The notes under the pieces were generated by a model. The model had not been told where the DNA came from and searched no databases. It saw only the letters and a list, made by a program, of their open reading frames with translations. Positions 53,609 to 63,147 of a stretch of DNA of 64,000 nt are shown in pieces (position 1 is the stretch's first letter; every line of letters starts with the position of its first letter). Source of the stretch: Bacteroidota bacterium (GTDB lineage: Bacteria; Bacteroidota; Bacteroidia; Cytophagales; Cytophagaceae); the NCBI GenBank assembly GCA_023392125.1, contig JAEVZS010000009.1, forward strand, positions 62,001-126,000, in the 5' to 3' direction. Made by a program: the position numbers and the translations under genes.

Positions 53609-54961
53609 TTAGTTCTTTTTAAGAGAATCGAAATCAAAGGTTTCCAGAAAGGAGGTATTAAAGTTGCCGGAACGAAAGCTGGAATCGTCCATTAATTTTA
53701 AATGGAAAGGAATAGTCGTTTTGATTCCTTCAATTACAAACTCTTCCAATGCCCTTTTCATTCTCTCAATAGCTTCAATACGGGTTGGTGCGCTTACAAT
53801 CACCTTGGCTATCATCGAATCATAATTAGGTGGAATGGTATATCCGTTGTAACAATGAGTATCAATACGTACTCCGTTGCCGCCGGGCAAATGGAAATTG
53901 GTTATCTTACCCGGATTCGGTCTGAATCCGTGGCCAGGATCTTCTGCGTTAATTCTGCACTCGATAGAATGTTTTCCGGGAAGGAAACTCTTGTTTATGA
54001 AAGGCTGACCGGCAGCTATCCTGATTTGTTCCTTGAGCAAATCAACTCCGGTAACCTCCTCCGTAACAGGATGCTCAACCTGAATACGGGTATTCATCTC
54101 CATAAAATAGAAATCACCGTGTTTATCCACAAGAAACTCAATTGTACCGGCTCCCTCGTATTTAATAGCTTTAGCTCCTTTTATAGCAGCTTCTCCCATT
54201 TTATTACGAAGTCTCTCTGTTATAACAGGAGAAGGTGTTTCTTCGACGAGCTTCTGGTGTCTCCGTTGAATAGAGCAGTCTCTTTCTGAAAGATGAACAA
54301 CCTTGCCTTTACCATCTCCAAGAATCTGTATTTCAATATGTCTTGGTTCTTCGATGTATTTTTCAAGATAAAGACCATCATTGCCAAAAGCCGCACCAGC
54401 TTCCGTTTTGGCATCCTTCCAGGCTTTTTCGAATTCAGCGTTATTACGCACAATCCGCATTCCTCTACCGCCGCCGCCTGCTGTTGCCTTAAGAATCACG
54501 GGATACTTAATTTTAGCAGCACACTTAAGCCCTTCTTCAAGAGAGGTAACAATGCCATCGGAACCGGGAATTGTGGGAACTCCTGCTTTTTTCATGGTCG
54601 CCTTTGCAGAAGCTTTATCTCCCATGGCATTGATCATATCAGGACTGGCGCCGATAAATTTTATGCCATAGTTCTCACATATTTTTGAAAAATCTGCATT
54701 TTCAGACAGAAATCCGTATCCTGGATGGATTGCATCAGCATTGGTAATTTCCGCAGCCGCAATTATGTTAGGAATATTTAAATATGATTTATTGCTTGGA
54801 GCAGCCCCTATACAGACTGCTTCATCAGCAAAGCGTACATGAAGACTATCTTTGTCAGCCACAGAGTATACAGCAACTGTTTTTACTCCTAGCTCTTTGC
54901 ATGCACGTATTACTCGAAGGGCTATTTCCCCCCGGTTTGCAATTAGTATTTTATTAAACAT
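53609..54961 (-). CDS. accC: Acetyl-CoA carboxylase biotin carboxylase subunit
   Basis: 450 residues, full length. ATP-dependent carboxylation of biotin on AccB. Motifs: FNKILIANRGEIALRVIRA start, ATP-grasp loop GGGGRGMRIV, HLSERDCSIQRRHQKLVEE, and EMNTRIQVEHPVTE in the active site. It is the last gene of the yceD-rpmF-plsX-fabH-accB-accC operon, 28 bases after accB. Confidence 0.96.
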   Translation of the reverse strand: MFNKILIANRGEIALRVIRACKELGVKTVAVYSVADKDSLHVRFADEAVCIGAAPSNKSYLNIPNIIAAAEITNADAIHPGYGFLSENADFSKICENYGIKFIGASPDMINAMGDKASAKATMKKAGVPTIPGSDGIVTSLEEGLKCAAKIKYPVILKATAGGGGRGMRIVRNNAEFEKAWKDAKTEAGAAFGNDGLYLEKYIEEPRHIEIQILGDGKGKVVHLSERDCSIQRRHQKLVEETPSPVITERLRNKMGEAAIKGAKAIKYEGAGTIEFLVDKHGDFYFMEMNTRIQVEHPVTEEVTGVDLLKEQIRIAAGQPFINKSFLPGKHSIECRINAEDPGHGFRPNPGKITNFHLPGGNGVRIDTHCYNGYTIPPNYDSMIAKVIVSAPTRIEAIERMKRALEEFVIEGIKTTIPFHLKLMDDSSFRSGNFNTSFLETFDFDSLKKN

Positions 54962-54989
54962 GGTGTATCAGTTCCGGGACGTACCTCGA

Positions 54990-55487
54990 TTATTTAGGTT
55001 CGATCAGGAAAAGAGGCTGATCATATTCTACAGGTGAAGCGTTTTCTACGAGAATTTTAACAACAGTACCGCTTACTTCGGATTCTATCTCGTTAAACAG
55101 CTTCATCGCTTCAATAATACATACAGTCTGTCCGGCTTTGATTTCATCACCCACGTTTACAAAGAAAGGTGATTCCGGATTCGGCGAACGGTAGAATGTA
55201 CCAATCATCGGAGACTTAATAGTGATAAGCTTTGATTCATCCTTAGAAGAAGGAGCAGATGGGGTAGAAGCCGGAGCAGCTATTTCAGCAGCCGGAGCCT
55301 GAGCGCTAACCTGTGGAATCTGTACCTGAGCCGGTACAGCTGCCTGATAGACACTGGTTACTGGTGATACAGTTGCTTCCTGATATTTTTTTACTGCCAA
55401 TTTGAACTGTTCAGTTTCAATGTTTACTTCAGCCAAACCTGACTGGGCAATAAAATCTAACAACTCCTGAATTTCTTTAACTTTCAT
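54990..55487 (-). CDS. accB: Acetyl-CoA carboxylase biotin carboxyl carrier protein
   Basis: 165 residues from the ATG at 55487 (MKVKEIQELLDFIAQS), the usual AccB start; a longer frame adds 15 residues of atypical sequence. An N-terminal helical part, an Ala/Pro-rich linker (about 45-82) and the C-terminal biotinyl domain with EAMKL, where Lys129 is the biotin site. It shuttles carboxyl groups between AccC and the carboxyltransferase. Confidence 0.95.
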   Translation of the reverse strand: MKVKEIQELLDFIAQSGLAEVNIETEQFKLAVKKYQEATVSPVTSVYQAAVPAQVQIPQVSAQAPAAEIAAPASTPSAPSSKDESKLITIKSPMIGTFYRSPNPESPFFVNVGDEIKAGQTVCIIEAMKLFNEIESEVSGTVVKILVENASPVEYDQPLFLIEPK

Positions 55488-55572
55488 CTTTGTTTTTTCG
55501 TTACGCCTCAAAAAAAACTTTGAGGTTGGCAATTTTAAAAAAGTATTACTTTATCCAAAAAAGATTTAACAA

Positions 55573-56571
55573 TTATTTTGGATCATATCCCCATTTTAGG
55601 AAAACAGAACCCCATGTAAAACCGCCGCCGAAAGCTGCCATTACCAGATTGTCACCTTTTTTCAGGCTTTTCTCATAATCCCAGAGTAACAATGGAATCG
55701 TCCCGTTTGTTGTATTGCCATAACGATCAATATTGATCATCACCTTTTCCTGAGTAATTCCCATTCTGCTGGCTGTAGCGTCAATAATGCGTCTGTTGGC
55801 CTGATGCGGTACCAGCCAGCTTATATCATCTGCGGACAATTTGTTTCGCTCCATTATCTCGGCTGCTACATTTGCCATATTCGTTACAGCAAATTTGAAA
55901 ACAGTAGCGCCTTCCTGATAAGCAAAATGCTCATTCCGATCCACGGTTTCATGGGAAGCAGGATAACGGCTTCCGCCGGCTTTCTGATATAAAAACTCAG
56001 ATCCGGAACCATCTACTTTGCACACACTGTCTATAAGTCCGTAGCCTTCCTCACTGGGCTCCAGCAACACACAACCAGCTCCGTCTCCGAAAATGATGCA
56101 TGTTGTCCGGTCTTTATAATTGATTATAGAAGACATTTTATCACCGCCAACAACGATTACTTTCTTAAACTTGCCGGATTCTATAAACTGTGCCCCGGTC
56201 GTAAGACCATATATGAAACCGGAACAGGCTGCATTCAGGTCATAACTAAATGCATTCTTTGCCCCAACCATATCACATATGAGATTTCCGGTTGCCGGAA
56301 AAACATAATCAGGGGTAGTAGTGCAGCAGATGATCAGATCAATATCCGAAGGATTGGTATTTGTCTTTTCAAGAAGTTCGAGTACGGCTTTGGAGGCCAT
56401 GTGAGAGGTTCCTTTATGTTCCCCTTTCAGAATTCTTCTTTCTTTAATTCCGGTTCTGGTAGTAATCCATTCGTCACTGGTTTCGACCAATGTTTCAAGT
56501 TCCTGATTGGTTAATACGTAATCAGGAACATAACCACCTACTCCGGTGATTGAAGCTCTCACTTTATTCAT
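55573..56571 (-). CDS. fabH: 3-oxoacyl-ACP synthase III
   Basis: 332 residues. Starts fatty acid synthesis by condensing acyl-CoA with malonyl-ACP. Catalytic triad: Cys116 (AACSGF), His256 (VPHQANRRI) and Asn286 (YGNTTNGT). It starts 15 bases after the plsX stop in the same operon. Confidence 0.96.
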   Translation of the reverse strand: MNKVRASITGVGGYVPDYVLTNQELETLVETSDEWITTRTGIKERRILKGEHKGTSHMASKAVLELLEKTNTNPSDIDLIICCTTTPDYVFPATGNLICDMVGAKNAFSYDLNAACSGFIYGLTTGAQFIESGKFKKVIVVGGDKMSSIINYKDRTTCIIFGDGAGCVLLEPSEEGYGLIDSVCKVDGSGSEFLYQKAGGSRYPASHETVDRNEHFAYQEGATVFKFAVTNMANVAAEIMERNKLSADDISWLVPHQANRRIIDATASRMGITQEKVMINIDRYGNTTNGTIPLLLWDYEKSLKKGDNLVMAAFGGGFTWGSVFLKWGYDPK

Positions 56572-56586
56572 ATTAAAAAGTAAGGA

Positions 56587-57540
56587 TTAAACTTTTGCTG
56601 TAAAGGCATTTTTAATTTTTGCTGAAATGTCAGCTTTTACAAGTTTCGCAGCCTGTCCAAGCATATTTTTTATCGCGGTTGCTGATGAAACTCCATGTCC
56701 GATCATGACATTTCCATTTACTCCCAGAATAGGTGAACAACCTACAGTTTCGTAATTGAAAAGATCAAGGAAAGGATGATTAAGGTTTCTTTTAGAGGTT
56801 AATTCGTAAAAAGTTTCAGCGAGCTTTAAAATGACATTTCCGGTAAATCCGTCACAAACAATCACATCGGCTTTATTATTGAAGACATCGCGTCCTTCTA
56901 TATTACCGATAAAGTTAAGTTTGCTGTTGGCTTTAAGAAGCTGATGTGTAGATTGAAGAGTAGGAGTTCCCTTTTGCTCTTCTTCGCCCAGGTTCATCAG
57001 ACCTACTGTCGGATTTGCCTTATCAAATATGTATTTTGAATAGAGGCTTCCAAGAATAGCGAATTGTTCCAGAACTTCCGGCTTGCATTCAGCATTAGCT
57101 CCAACATCCAGAATTATACCATATTCATTACTTTCTTTAGGCACAAAACCAGCAATGGCCGGTCGAAGCACTCCTTCTACCGGTTTGATGGTAAACATAG
57201 AACCTACCATCATAGCTCCGGTGTTCCCGGCACTGGCAAAGGCATGTACCTTTCCGGCTGCTAACATACCAAAACCCTTGGCAATACTGGAATCTGGCTT
57301 ATGTGTGAAAGCTTTAGTGGGGTGTTCTCCCATTTCAATTACCTGTTCGGCATGAACAACAGGAAAACTATCTTCCGGAGCTCCCAGGCTTTGCAGCGCT
57401 TGTCGAATTTCTGGTTCTTTACCGACCAGGATAATCTCAATGCCAGAGGAGCCGTTTTCATGCATGAACCTTAATGCTCCCTCAAGCATTGCTTGAGGAG
57501 CATAATCGCCTCCCATGGCATCCAGTGCAATTTTAATCAT
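56587..57540 (-). CDS. plsX: Phosphate acyltransferase PlsX
   Basis: 317 residues. Converts acyl-ACP to acyl phosphate, the donor for PlsY in phospholipid synthesis. Recognised by the start IKIALDAMGGDYAP, FASAGNTGAMM, ILDVGANAECKPE and CDGFTGNVILKLAET. It begins one base after the rpmF stop. Confidence 0.95.
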   Translation of the reverse strand: MIKIALDAMGGDYAPQAMLEGALRFMHENGSSGIEIILVGKEPEIRQALQSLGAPEDSFPVVHAEQVIEMGEHPTKAFTHKPDSSIAKGFGMLAAGKVHAFASAGNTGAMMVGSMFTIKPVEGVLRPAIAGFVPKESNEYGIILDVGANAECKPEVLEQFAILGSLYSKYIFDKANPTVGLMNLGEEEQKGTPTLQSTHQLLKANSKLNFIGNIEGRDVFNNKADVIVCDGFTGNVILKLAETFYELTSKRNLNHPFLDLFNYETVGCSPILGVNGNVMIGHGVSSATAIKNMLGQAAKLVKADISAKIKNAFTAKV

Positions 57541-57541
57541 A

Positions 57542-57733
57542 CTATGCCAGGACTTCTTTTTCCATCACAACTTTACCCCTGTAATACAGTTTTCCATCTT
57601 GCCAGAAAGCTCTGTGAGGTGGGTGATGTTCGCCGGTTGTTGGACAAACCGTTAATGCCTTGGCTTCAGCTTTATAATGGGTTCTTCTTTTATCCCTTCT
57701 TGTCTTCGAATGTCTGCGTTTAGGATGAGCCAT
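57542..57733 (-). CDS. rpmF: Ribosomal protein L32
   Basis: 63 residues. Small basic protein of the large ribosomal subunit: MAHPKRRHSKTRRDKRRTHY start. It keeps CPTTGEHHPPHRAFW, with one Cys where zinc-binding L32 forms have four, so it is probably a zinc-free type. It lies 17 bases after the yceD stop. Confidence 0.96.
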   Translation of the reverse strand: MAHPKRRHSKTRRDKRRTHYKAEAKALTVCPTTGEHHPPHRAFWQDGKLYYRGKVVMEKEVLA

Positions 57734-57750
57734 TGTTTGTTCTAATTATA

Positions 57751-58314
57751 TTAGTTATTGTTACTTTTGAATTTTTTTAATTTTTCCCAAACATCATCGG
57801 CAATATTCCCTTCTCCTTCTTCCTGCTCCCTTTCCTCGTTGGGATGTGTACTGAATATTAGTACCGATTCCGTTTCCTCATCTTCCATTTCATCGAATTC
57901 TTCATCGCAGAAGCGGGGATGAAGCTTTTTCATTGGAATGGATAAGCCTATGAACTCGTAAATATACTGTGATACGTCAAGTTGTTGCGTATTTTTTGGA
58001 ATAATTACAATCTCATCACTGACTTCTTCAAATTCTTCCCCAAATTTAAAAATGAGATTGCGTTCTGCAAATACCTCCTGATTAAATTCATCAAGACTCC
58101 TGTCGCATACAAGCTCCACGTTGCCTCTGATGATGAAATCCGCAATAATCATTGTTTCGGACTTGTCTAGTTCTAATGATACATGAAGCTTTCCTTTTGA
58201 AAGGAAGCTATCTTCGAACATATCAAAGAACTGATCATCAATGTCAAACTCGTAACTATGCTTTCTATTACTGAGCTTGTATATATCCAGTTCAAATTGT
58301 CTTCTTATGTCCAT
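57751..58314 (-). CDS. DUF177/YceD family protein
   Basis: 187 residues. YceD proteins precede rpmF in most bacteria and are linked to 23S rRNA synthesis or processing. Seen here: FELDIYKLSNRKHSYEFDID, VELVCDRSLDEF in the middle (one Cys of the usual pair) and the 'IPMKKLHPRFCDEE' region. The acidic C-terminus (EEREQEEGEGN) is typical. It is the first gene of the operon. Confidence 0.88.
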   Translation of the reverse strand: MDIRRQFELDIYKLSNRKHSYEFDIDDQFFDMFEDSFLSKGKLHVSLELDKSETMIIADFIIRGNVELVCDRSLDEFNQEVFAERNLIFKFGEEFEEVSDEIVIIPKNTQQLDVSQYIYEFIGLSIPMKKLHPRFCDEEFDEMEDEETESVLIFSTHPNEEREQEEGEGNIADDVWEKLKKFKSNNN

Positions 58315-58330
58315 ATACAGTATGAAGTCG

Positions 58331-58338
58331 CAAATTTA
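58331..58338 (-). promoter_or_regulatory. Bacteroidota-type -7 element of the yceD-accC operon
   Basis: On the minus strand TAAATTTG, exact TAnnTTTG, 16 bases before the yceD start. The -33 region is T-rich without a clean TTTG. Confidence 0.45.
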
Positions 58339-58418
58339 CTATAAATATTTGAATAAATAAAAACTACCTTCATTGATAACCATTAATCTTGCGACAAGGT
58401 TGTTCATAAGGTCTGGTT

Positions 58419-59453
58419 TTATACAAATATCGTCTGTGTTTTAGCCTTTGCCAGTCTGACGGCCAGATAAAGGGCATGTCTGAATGAGGATTCATCCGCC
58501 TTATCTTTACCTGCTATCTCATATGCCGTACCATGATCGGGAGATGTTCGGATCACAGGTAAACCTGCTGTAAAATTGACACCGCTCTCAAAAGCTATTG
58601 TCTTAAAAGGAATGAGTCCCTGATCGTGATACATGGCAAGTATGCCGTCAAACTTTTTATGTGTCTGACTGGCGAAAAAACCATCGGCAGGGTAGGGCCC
58701 GAAGATCAGCAGACCTTTTGCCCTAAGATCATTGATCAAAGGAATGATTATTTCCTGTTCCTCTTTTCCCAGCAGACCTTCTTCGCCGGCATGAGGATTC
58801 AGACCAAGTACTGCGATTTTAGGTTTTATGATATGGAAGTCATTTTTTAATGATTTGTACAGAAGATTCAGTTTTTTGGCAATAACATCTGTGGTCAGTG
58901 CAGAAGGAACATTTACGAGTGGTATATGGCCGGTAACTACGGCTACTCTGAGAGCAGCTTCTTCACTGACCATAGTCATCAGTACGTCAGACTTAAACTT
59001 ACTGGCAAAATATTCAGTATGGCCTGCAAATCTGAAACCTTCCTGCTGCATATTGTTTTTATTGACCGGTGCTGTAACAACAGCGTCAATCCGTCCCTGA
59101 CGAAGATCTTCCGTTGCTTTCTCAAGAGAAAGAAATGCTGCCTTTCCGCCGGCTGCGGTTTCTTTGCCTGCTTCTGGTTCCAGCTCTTCTTCCCAGCCCG
59201 CGACCAGGTTGATTTTTTTTGCATTGCAATCCGAAGCATTTTTTATCTGAAAAAAATGAATATCCTCACTGAGCGTTGAAGTTTTTTTATAAAAATTCAA
59301 AACCCTGGCAGAGCCATATACTATCGGGGTGCACAACTTGAGAATTCTCTGATCCTGGAGTGTTTTCAGGATTACCTCCGGACCTATGCCGTTAATATCT
59401 CCAATAGTTATTCCGACAATCGGTTTTTCTTTCGGTGGATTTTGGTTTGTCAT
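58419..59453 (-). CDS. pdxA: 4-hydroxythreonine-4-phosphate dehydrogenase
   Basis: 344 residues. Step in pyridoxal phosphate synthesis. Motifs are VGITIGDINGIGPEVI at the start, 'VVTAPVNKNNMQQEGFRFAGHTEYFA' with the metal-binding His, LGLNPHAGEEGLLG, 'GILAMYHDQGLIPFK' and RTSPDHGTAYEIAGK. It starts two bases after the aminopeptidase gene, so they form one unit. Confidence 0.95.
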   Translation of the reverse strand: MTNQNPPKEKPIVGITIGDINGIGPEVILKTLQDQRILKLCTPIVYGSARVLNFYKKTSTLSEDIHFFQIKNASDCNAKKINLVAGWEEELEPEAGKETAAGGKAAFLSLEKATEDLRQGRIDAVVTAPVNKNNMQQEGFRFAGHTEYFASKFKSDVLMTMVSEEAALRVAVVTGHIPLVNVPSALTTDVIAKKLNLLYKSLKNDFHIIKPKIAVLGLNPHAGEEGLLGKEEQEIIIPLINDLRAKGLLIFGPYPADGFFASQTHKKFDGILAMYHDQGLIPFKTIAFESGVNFTAGLPVIRTSPDHGTAYEIAGKDKADESSFRHALYLAVRLAKAKTQTIFV

Positions 59454-59455
59454 GT

Positions 59456-60895
59456 TTATCCTGCCAGCTTTTTAACAAATTTATATAACATTCGAACTCC
59501 GGTTCCCGACGCATTTTTAGTCCGGTAATGGTCTTTGTTGTTTAAATACGCAACCCCGGCTATGTCAAGGTGTTTCCATGGATAGTCTGTAAAGAACTCC
59601 AGAAACTTGCCGGCTGTGATAAGGCCGGCACTGGATGACCCTATATTTTTTATATCTGCAATGTCTGATTCCAGATAGCTTCCATATTCTTCCCACAAAG
59701 GAAATTCAATAGTACGCTCGTGAGTTTCTGTTCCTGCATCAGCCAGTTGCTGCTTTCGGTCTTTTCCGGCTGTGCCCATCATGGCCATTGCTTCTTTGCC
59801 GATGGCCCTTGCGGCTGCTCCGGTTAATGTAGCCAGATCCACAACAAGTTCCGGATCATACCGGGCAGCATAACACAGAGCGTCAGCAAGGATAAGACGC
59901 CCTTCAGCGTCTGTATTCAAAACTTCTACCGTTCTTCCATTCATCATCGTAATGACATCTCCGGGAGCCAGAGCATTACTGCCCGGCATATTATCCGTAG
60001 CGGGAATCAATCCGATTACGTGCAAAGGTAATTTATTTTTTGCTACTGCAAACAACAAAGAATTAACAACAGCAGCGCCGGCCATATCTGCTTTCATTGT
60101 TTCCATACCTTCTGCAGTCTTGATACTCAGGCCACCGGAGTCAAATACCACTCCTTTGCCGACAAAAATCAAGGGTTGTCTGTTCAGCGACTTGTCCGGC
60201 TTATATTCAAGCACAGTAAATGTAGGCTGGGCCACGCTACCGGCACTGACAGCCATAAGCCCGCCCATTCGTAATGCCTCAATTTTTTTCTTTTCAAAGA
60301 CTTCTACGGAAAATCCGGCTTCTTTGCCGGTATCCAGGATAATTTCCGAAAGTTTTTCTGCATTTAGTCCGCAATAGGGTTCATTAACAAGGTCTCTGCA
60401 TAAAAACACTGCCTCAATAAGCGTACGTAGCTCATCGATCTGCTCTTTCTCAATATTATCATGCACTACAGCTACTTTCTGGAGCTTTGAGCTCTGAGAT
60501 GTTGATTTATATTTCTTAAATTCGTAAGCGCTGAGACATAACCCTTCGGTCAGAGCAAGCAGATATTCATGGTTTTCGAGAAGTGAGCTTACCTGAATTT
60601 CGGAAATTCTTTCTTCCTGAATTTCTTTCCAGAGCCTGGCTCCATGTCTTCTGATATGCTCGAGTATATTGAAATAAGGCTGATTTTCATCAGGAGCAAT
60701 TACCAGGTACAGGGGTGTAGCCGGGTTATCACTCAATTTAAGAAATCCGGGCTGCTCTTCCAGTAATTTCTTTCTGACATAATCCATTGTTTCTGTGCGT
60801 GAAACAATGGAGGCTATATCTGATTTTGAAGAAACCAGATATACAGTGCACTGGTCAGCCACAAGATGATCTTTATATTCCAACTGAATTTTCAT
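59456..60895 (-). CDS. pepA: Leucyl aminopeptidase (M17)
   Basis: 479 residues. Cytosolic zinc/manganese peptidase. It has GKGVVFDSGGLSIK with metal-binding Asp and Lys, the signature NTDAEGRLILADAL, and DMAGAAVV. The N-terminal ~150 residues are the usual less conserved domain. It leads the pepA-pdxA pair. A TAAATTTG element ends only six or so bases from the start codon, so the mRNA may be nearly leaderless. Confidence 0.92.
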   Translation of the reverse strand: MKIQLEYKDHLVADQCTVYLVSSKSDIASIVSRTETMDYVRKKLLEEQPGFLKLSDNPATPLYLVIAPDENQPYFNILEHIRRHGARLWKEIQEERISEIQVSSLLENHEYLLALTEGLCLSAYEFKKYKSTSQSSKLQKVAVVHDNIEKEQIDELRTLIEAVFLCRDLVNEPYCGLNAEKLSEIILDTGKEAGFSVEVFEKKKIEALRMGGLMAVSAGSVAQPTFTVLEYKPDKSLNRQPLIFVGKGVVFDSGGLSIKTAEGMETMKADMAGAAVVNSLLFAVAKNKLPLHVIGLIPATDNMPGSNALAPGDVITMMNGRTVEVLNTDAEGRLILADALCYAARYDPELVVDLATLTGAAARAIGKEAMAMMGTAGKDRKQQLADAGTETHERTIEFPLWEEYGSYLESDIADIKNIGSSSAGLITAGKFLEFFTDYPWKHLDIAGVAYLNNKDHYRTKNASGTGVRMLYKFVKKLAG

Positions 60896-60899
60896 GGCG

Positions 60900-60907
60900 C
60901 AAATTTA
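60900..60907 (-). promoter_or_regulatory. Bacteroidota-type -7 element before pepA
   Basis: TAAATTTG on the minus strand, ending 4-5 bases before the pepA start. No -33 box was seen. The short distance implies a leaderless transcript if it is real. Confidence 0.4.
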
Positions 60908-60955
60908 AACATTCACCCTAATTGAACCAGAGACCAGAGCAATAGTTCGTTTATA

Positions 60956-60963
60956 TATCTTTG
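60956..60963 (+). promoter_or_regulatory. Bacteroidota-type -7 element before ksgA
   Basis: TATCTTTG matches TAnnTTTG, 56 bases before the ksgA ATG. A -33 box was not found at the expected distance. Confidence 0.38.
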
Positions 60964-61019
60964 CCGATCGTTTTAATTACAGAAATCAATCCCTTAACTT
61001 GCGTTGTATAGATCGTGAT

Positions 61020-61790
61020 ATGAAAGTAGTAAAAGCAAAGAAGCATCTCGGACAGCACTTCTTAAAGGACTTGTCCATAGCCAGTCGGATAGCGGACGCT
61101 CTGACCGGTTATGGTCAGTATGATAAGGTCCTGGAAATCGGACCGGGAATGGGGGTGCTGACACAATTTCTGATTCCGAAAGATTTTGACCTGACTGTAG
61201 TTGAGCTGGACAAGGAATCCGTTGAGTACCTGCAGGTGCATTACCCTGACCTGGAAATAATAGATGGCGATTTTTTACAACTTGATCTTATCGGGCTTCT
61301 GGGAAGCAGGTTTGCAATTGTTGGCAATTTCCCATACAACATTTCTTCCCAGATTTTTTTCAAAGTTCTGGAGTACAGAAACAATATTCCAGAGGTAGCC
61401 GGAATGGTTCAGCGGGAAGTAGGCGTACGTATTGCAAGCGGTCCGGGTAATAAGGATTATGGAATATTAAGTGTGCTTTTACAGGCATTTTATAAAGTTG
61501 AATATCTTTTTACCGTAAGCGAAAAAGTGTTTAAACCGGAACCAAGAGTAAAATCAGGAGTTGTACGACTGACCAGAAATAACAGAGAATCCCTGGGATG
61601 TGATGAAAAACTGTTTTTCAAGGTTGTAAAACAGGCTTTCCAAACCCGAAGAAAAACCTTGCGGAATGCCCTGAAACCACTTAATCTGCCTCTCGATTTT
61701 ATGAGCCAGTCACTCTTTGATAAAAGAGCCGAGCAGCTTTCGGTCGAAGAGTTTATTCAATTAACGACAGATATAGAGTCCCTGAGCTAG
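61020..61790 (+). CDS. rsmA: 16S rRNA adenine dimethyltransferase
   Basis: 256 residues from the ATG at 61020; a TTG start 21 bases upstream gives an unlikely N-terminus. Dimethylates two adenines near the 3' end of 16S rRNA (KsgA). Motifs: KKHLGQHFLKD, LEIGPGMGVLT (SAM site), NFPYNIS (catalytic NxPY) and VQREVGVRI. It precedes mgtE by three bases, so the two are co-transcribed. Confidence 0.95.
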   Translation: MKVVKAKKHLGQHFLKDLSIASRIADALTGYGQYDKVLEIGPGMGVLTQFLIPKDFDLTVVELDKESVEYLQVHYPDLEIIDGDFLQLDLIGLLGSRFAIVGNFPYNISSQIFFKVLEYRNNIPEVAGMVQREVGVRIASGPGNKDYGILSVLLQAFYKVEYLFTVSEKVFKPEPRVKSGVVRLTRNNRESLGCDEKLFFKVVKQAFQTRRKTLRNALKPLNLPLDFMSQSLFDKRAEQLSVEEFIQLTTDIESLS

Positions 61791-61793
61791 AAG

Positions 61794-63146
61794 ATGCCAT
61801 TTGAATTAACATATGAACTGATTCAAACGCTGAAAGATGCTATTCAGACCAATGATGCAGCTCTTATAAAAAGGGAATCTGGCGATTTGCATGCAGCGGA
61901 CCTATCCGAGATATTTCACAGGCTGGAACCTGAAGAATCAATTGTGGTTCTGAAGCTTCTTACAACAGAACAGGGTGCCGAAGTCCTGATGCATCTTGAT
62001 CAGGATTACAGAAAACGGTTTCTGAAAGAACTGAGTACGGAAGAAATAGCGTGTTATCTTAATATTATTGATTCTGATGACGGAGTGGATATCCTCAATC
62101 AGCTCGGTGTAAAGAGACGGGAAGAAGTGCTGCTGCTGATTACCAATCAGGAAAAAGCCTCATATATAGTTGATCTTTTGCACTATGAGCCGGATTGTGC
62201 CGGCGGACTCATGGCAAAAGAGCTTGTAAAAGCAAATATTAACTGGACTATCAACCAGTGTATTGATGAGGTTCGGCGCCAATCCAGGATAGTTGAAAAA
62301 ATTTACTCCATATATGTAGTAGATAATAATGATCGTTTGCTGGGAGTTGTGGCATTGCCCAGTCTCCTGCTTTCGGATGGCAATATGCTTGTTGCGGATG
62401 TCTATAATCCGGATATTATTCTTGTGGAAACTTACAGAGAAGCGGATGAAGTTGCACGAATTATGCAAAAGTATGATCTTGAAAGTATTCCGGTAGTGAA
62501 TGTACAAGGAAAGCTGGCCGGCAGAATTACAATTGATGACGTAATCGATGTAATTACTGAAATGGCAGAGCTTGAACGCCAGATGATGGCTGGTATATCC
62601 GAAAGTATAGAAGAAGATGCCAGTATCTGGGCTCTTTCCAAGTCAAGGTTGCCATGGCTTATAGTCGGTATGACCGGGGGAATGCTGGGGGCGTGGTTTA
62701 TGGGGCTGTTTGAAGAAAATATCAAAATGATACCGGCCATGGCCTTTTTTATACCGCTGATTACGGCAACCGGCGGCAACGTTGGTATTCAGTCATCTTC
62801 GATCGTAGTACAGTCACTGGCGGGAAGAGAAGATCTTGATGCCTTCAATCTTGGCAGAATGCTCAAGGGGCTTCTGGTCGCATTACTTAACGGACTGGCT
62901 ATATCTCTTTTGGTATTTACCTTCAATGCCATTGTCGGACAGGATATGCGGCTGGCCTTTGTTGTGTCACTTGCCTTATTAAGTGTAGTGCTTATTGCTT
63001 CTTTTTTCGGGACTGTAACTCCGCTGGTACTGGACCGGATCGGGATAAATCCGGCTCTGGCCTCAGGTCCTTTTATTACCACAACCAATGATTTGATTGG
63101 TCTGGCAATATATTTTATAGTAGCTCATTCTTTACTGAATTTCTGA
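61794..63146 (+). CDS. mgtE: Magnesium transporter MgtE
   Basis: 450 residues. Inner membrane magnesium channel gated by its cytosolic part. An N domain of short repeats (about 1-125, ADLSEIFHRLEPEE), two CBS domains (about 135-255, SIPVVNVQGKLAGRITIDDVIDVI) and five membrane segments (about 285-450). The pore helix region 'PLITATGGNVGIQSSSIVVQSLA' is present. It is followed two bases later by the next gene. Confidence 0.94.
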   Translation: MPFELTYELIQTLKDAIQTNDAALIKRESGDLHAADLSEIFHRLEPEESIVVLKLLTTEQGAEVLMHLDQDYRKRFLKELSTEEIACYLNIIDSDDGVDILNQLGVKRREEVLLLITNQEKASYIVDLLHYEPDCAGGLMAKELVKANINWTINQCIDEVRRQSRIVEKIYSIYVVDNNDRLLGVVALPSLLLSDGNMLVADVYNPDIILVETYREADEVARIMQKYDLESIPVVNVQGKLAGRITIDDVIDVITEMAELERQMMAGISESIEEDASIWALSKSRLPWLIVGMTGGMLGAWFMGLFEENIKMIPAMAFFIPLITATGGNVGIQSSSIVVQSLAGREDLDAFNLGRMLKGLLVALLNGLAISLLVFTFNAIVGQDMRLAFVVSLALLSVVLIASFFGTVTPLVLDRIGINPALASGPFITTTNDLIGLAIYFIVAHSLLNF

Positions 63147-63147
63147 T

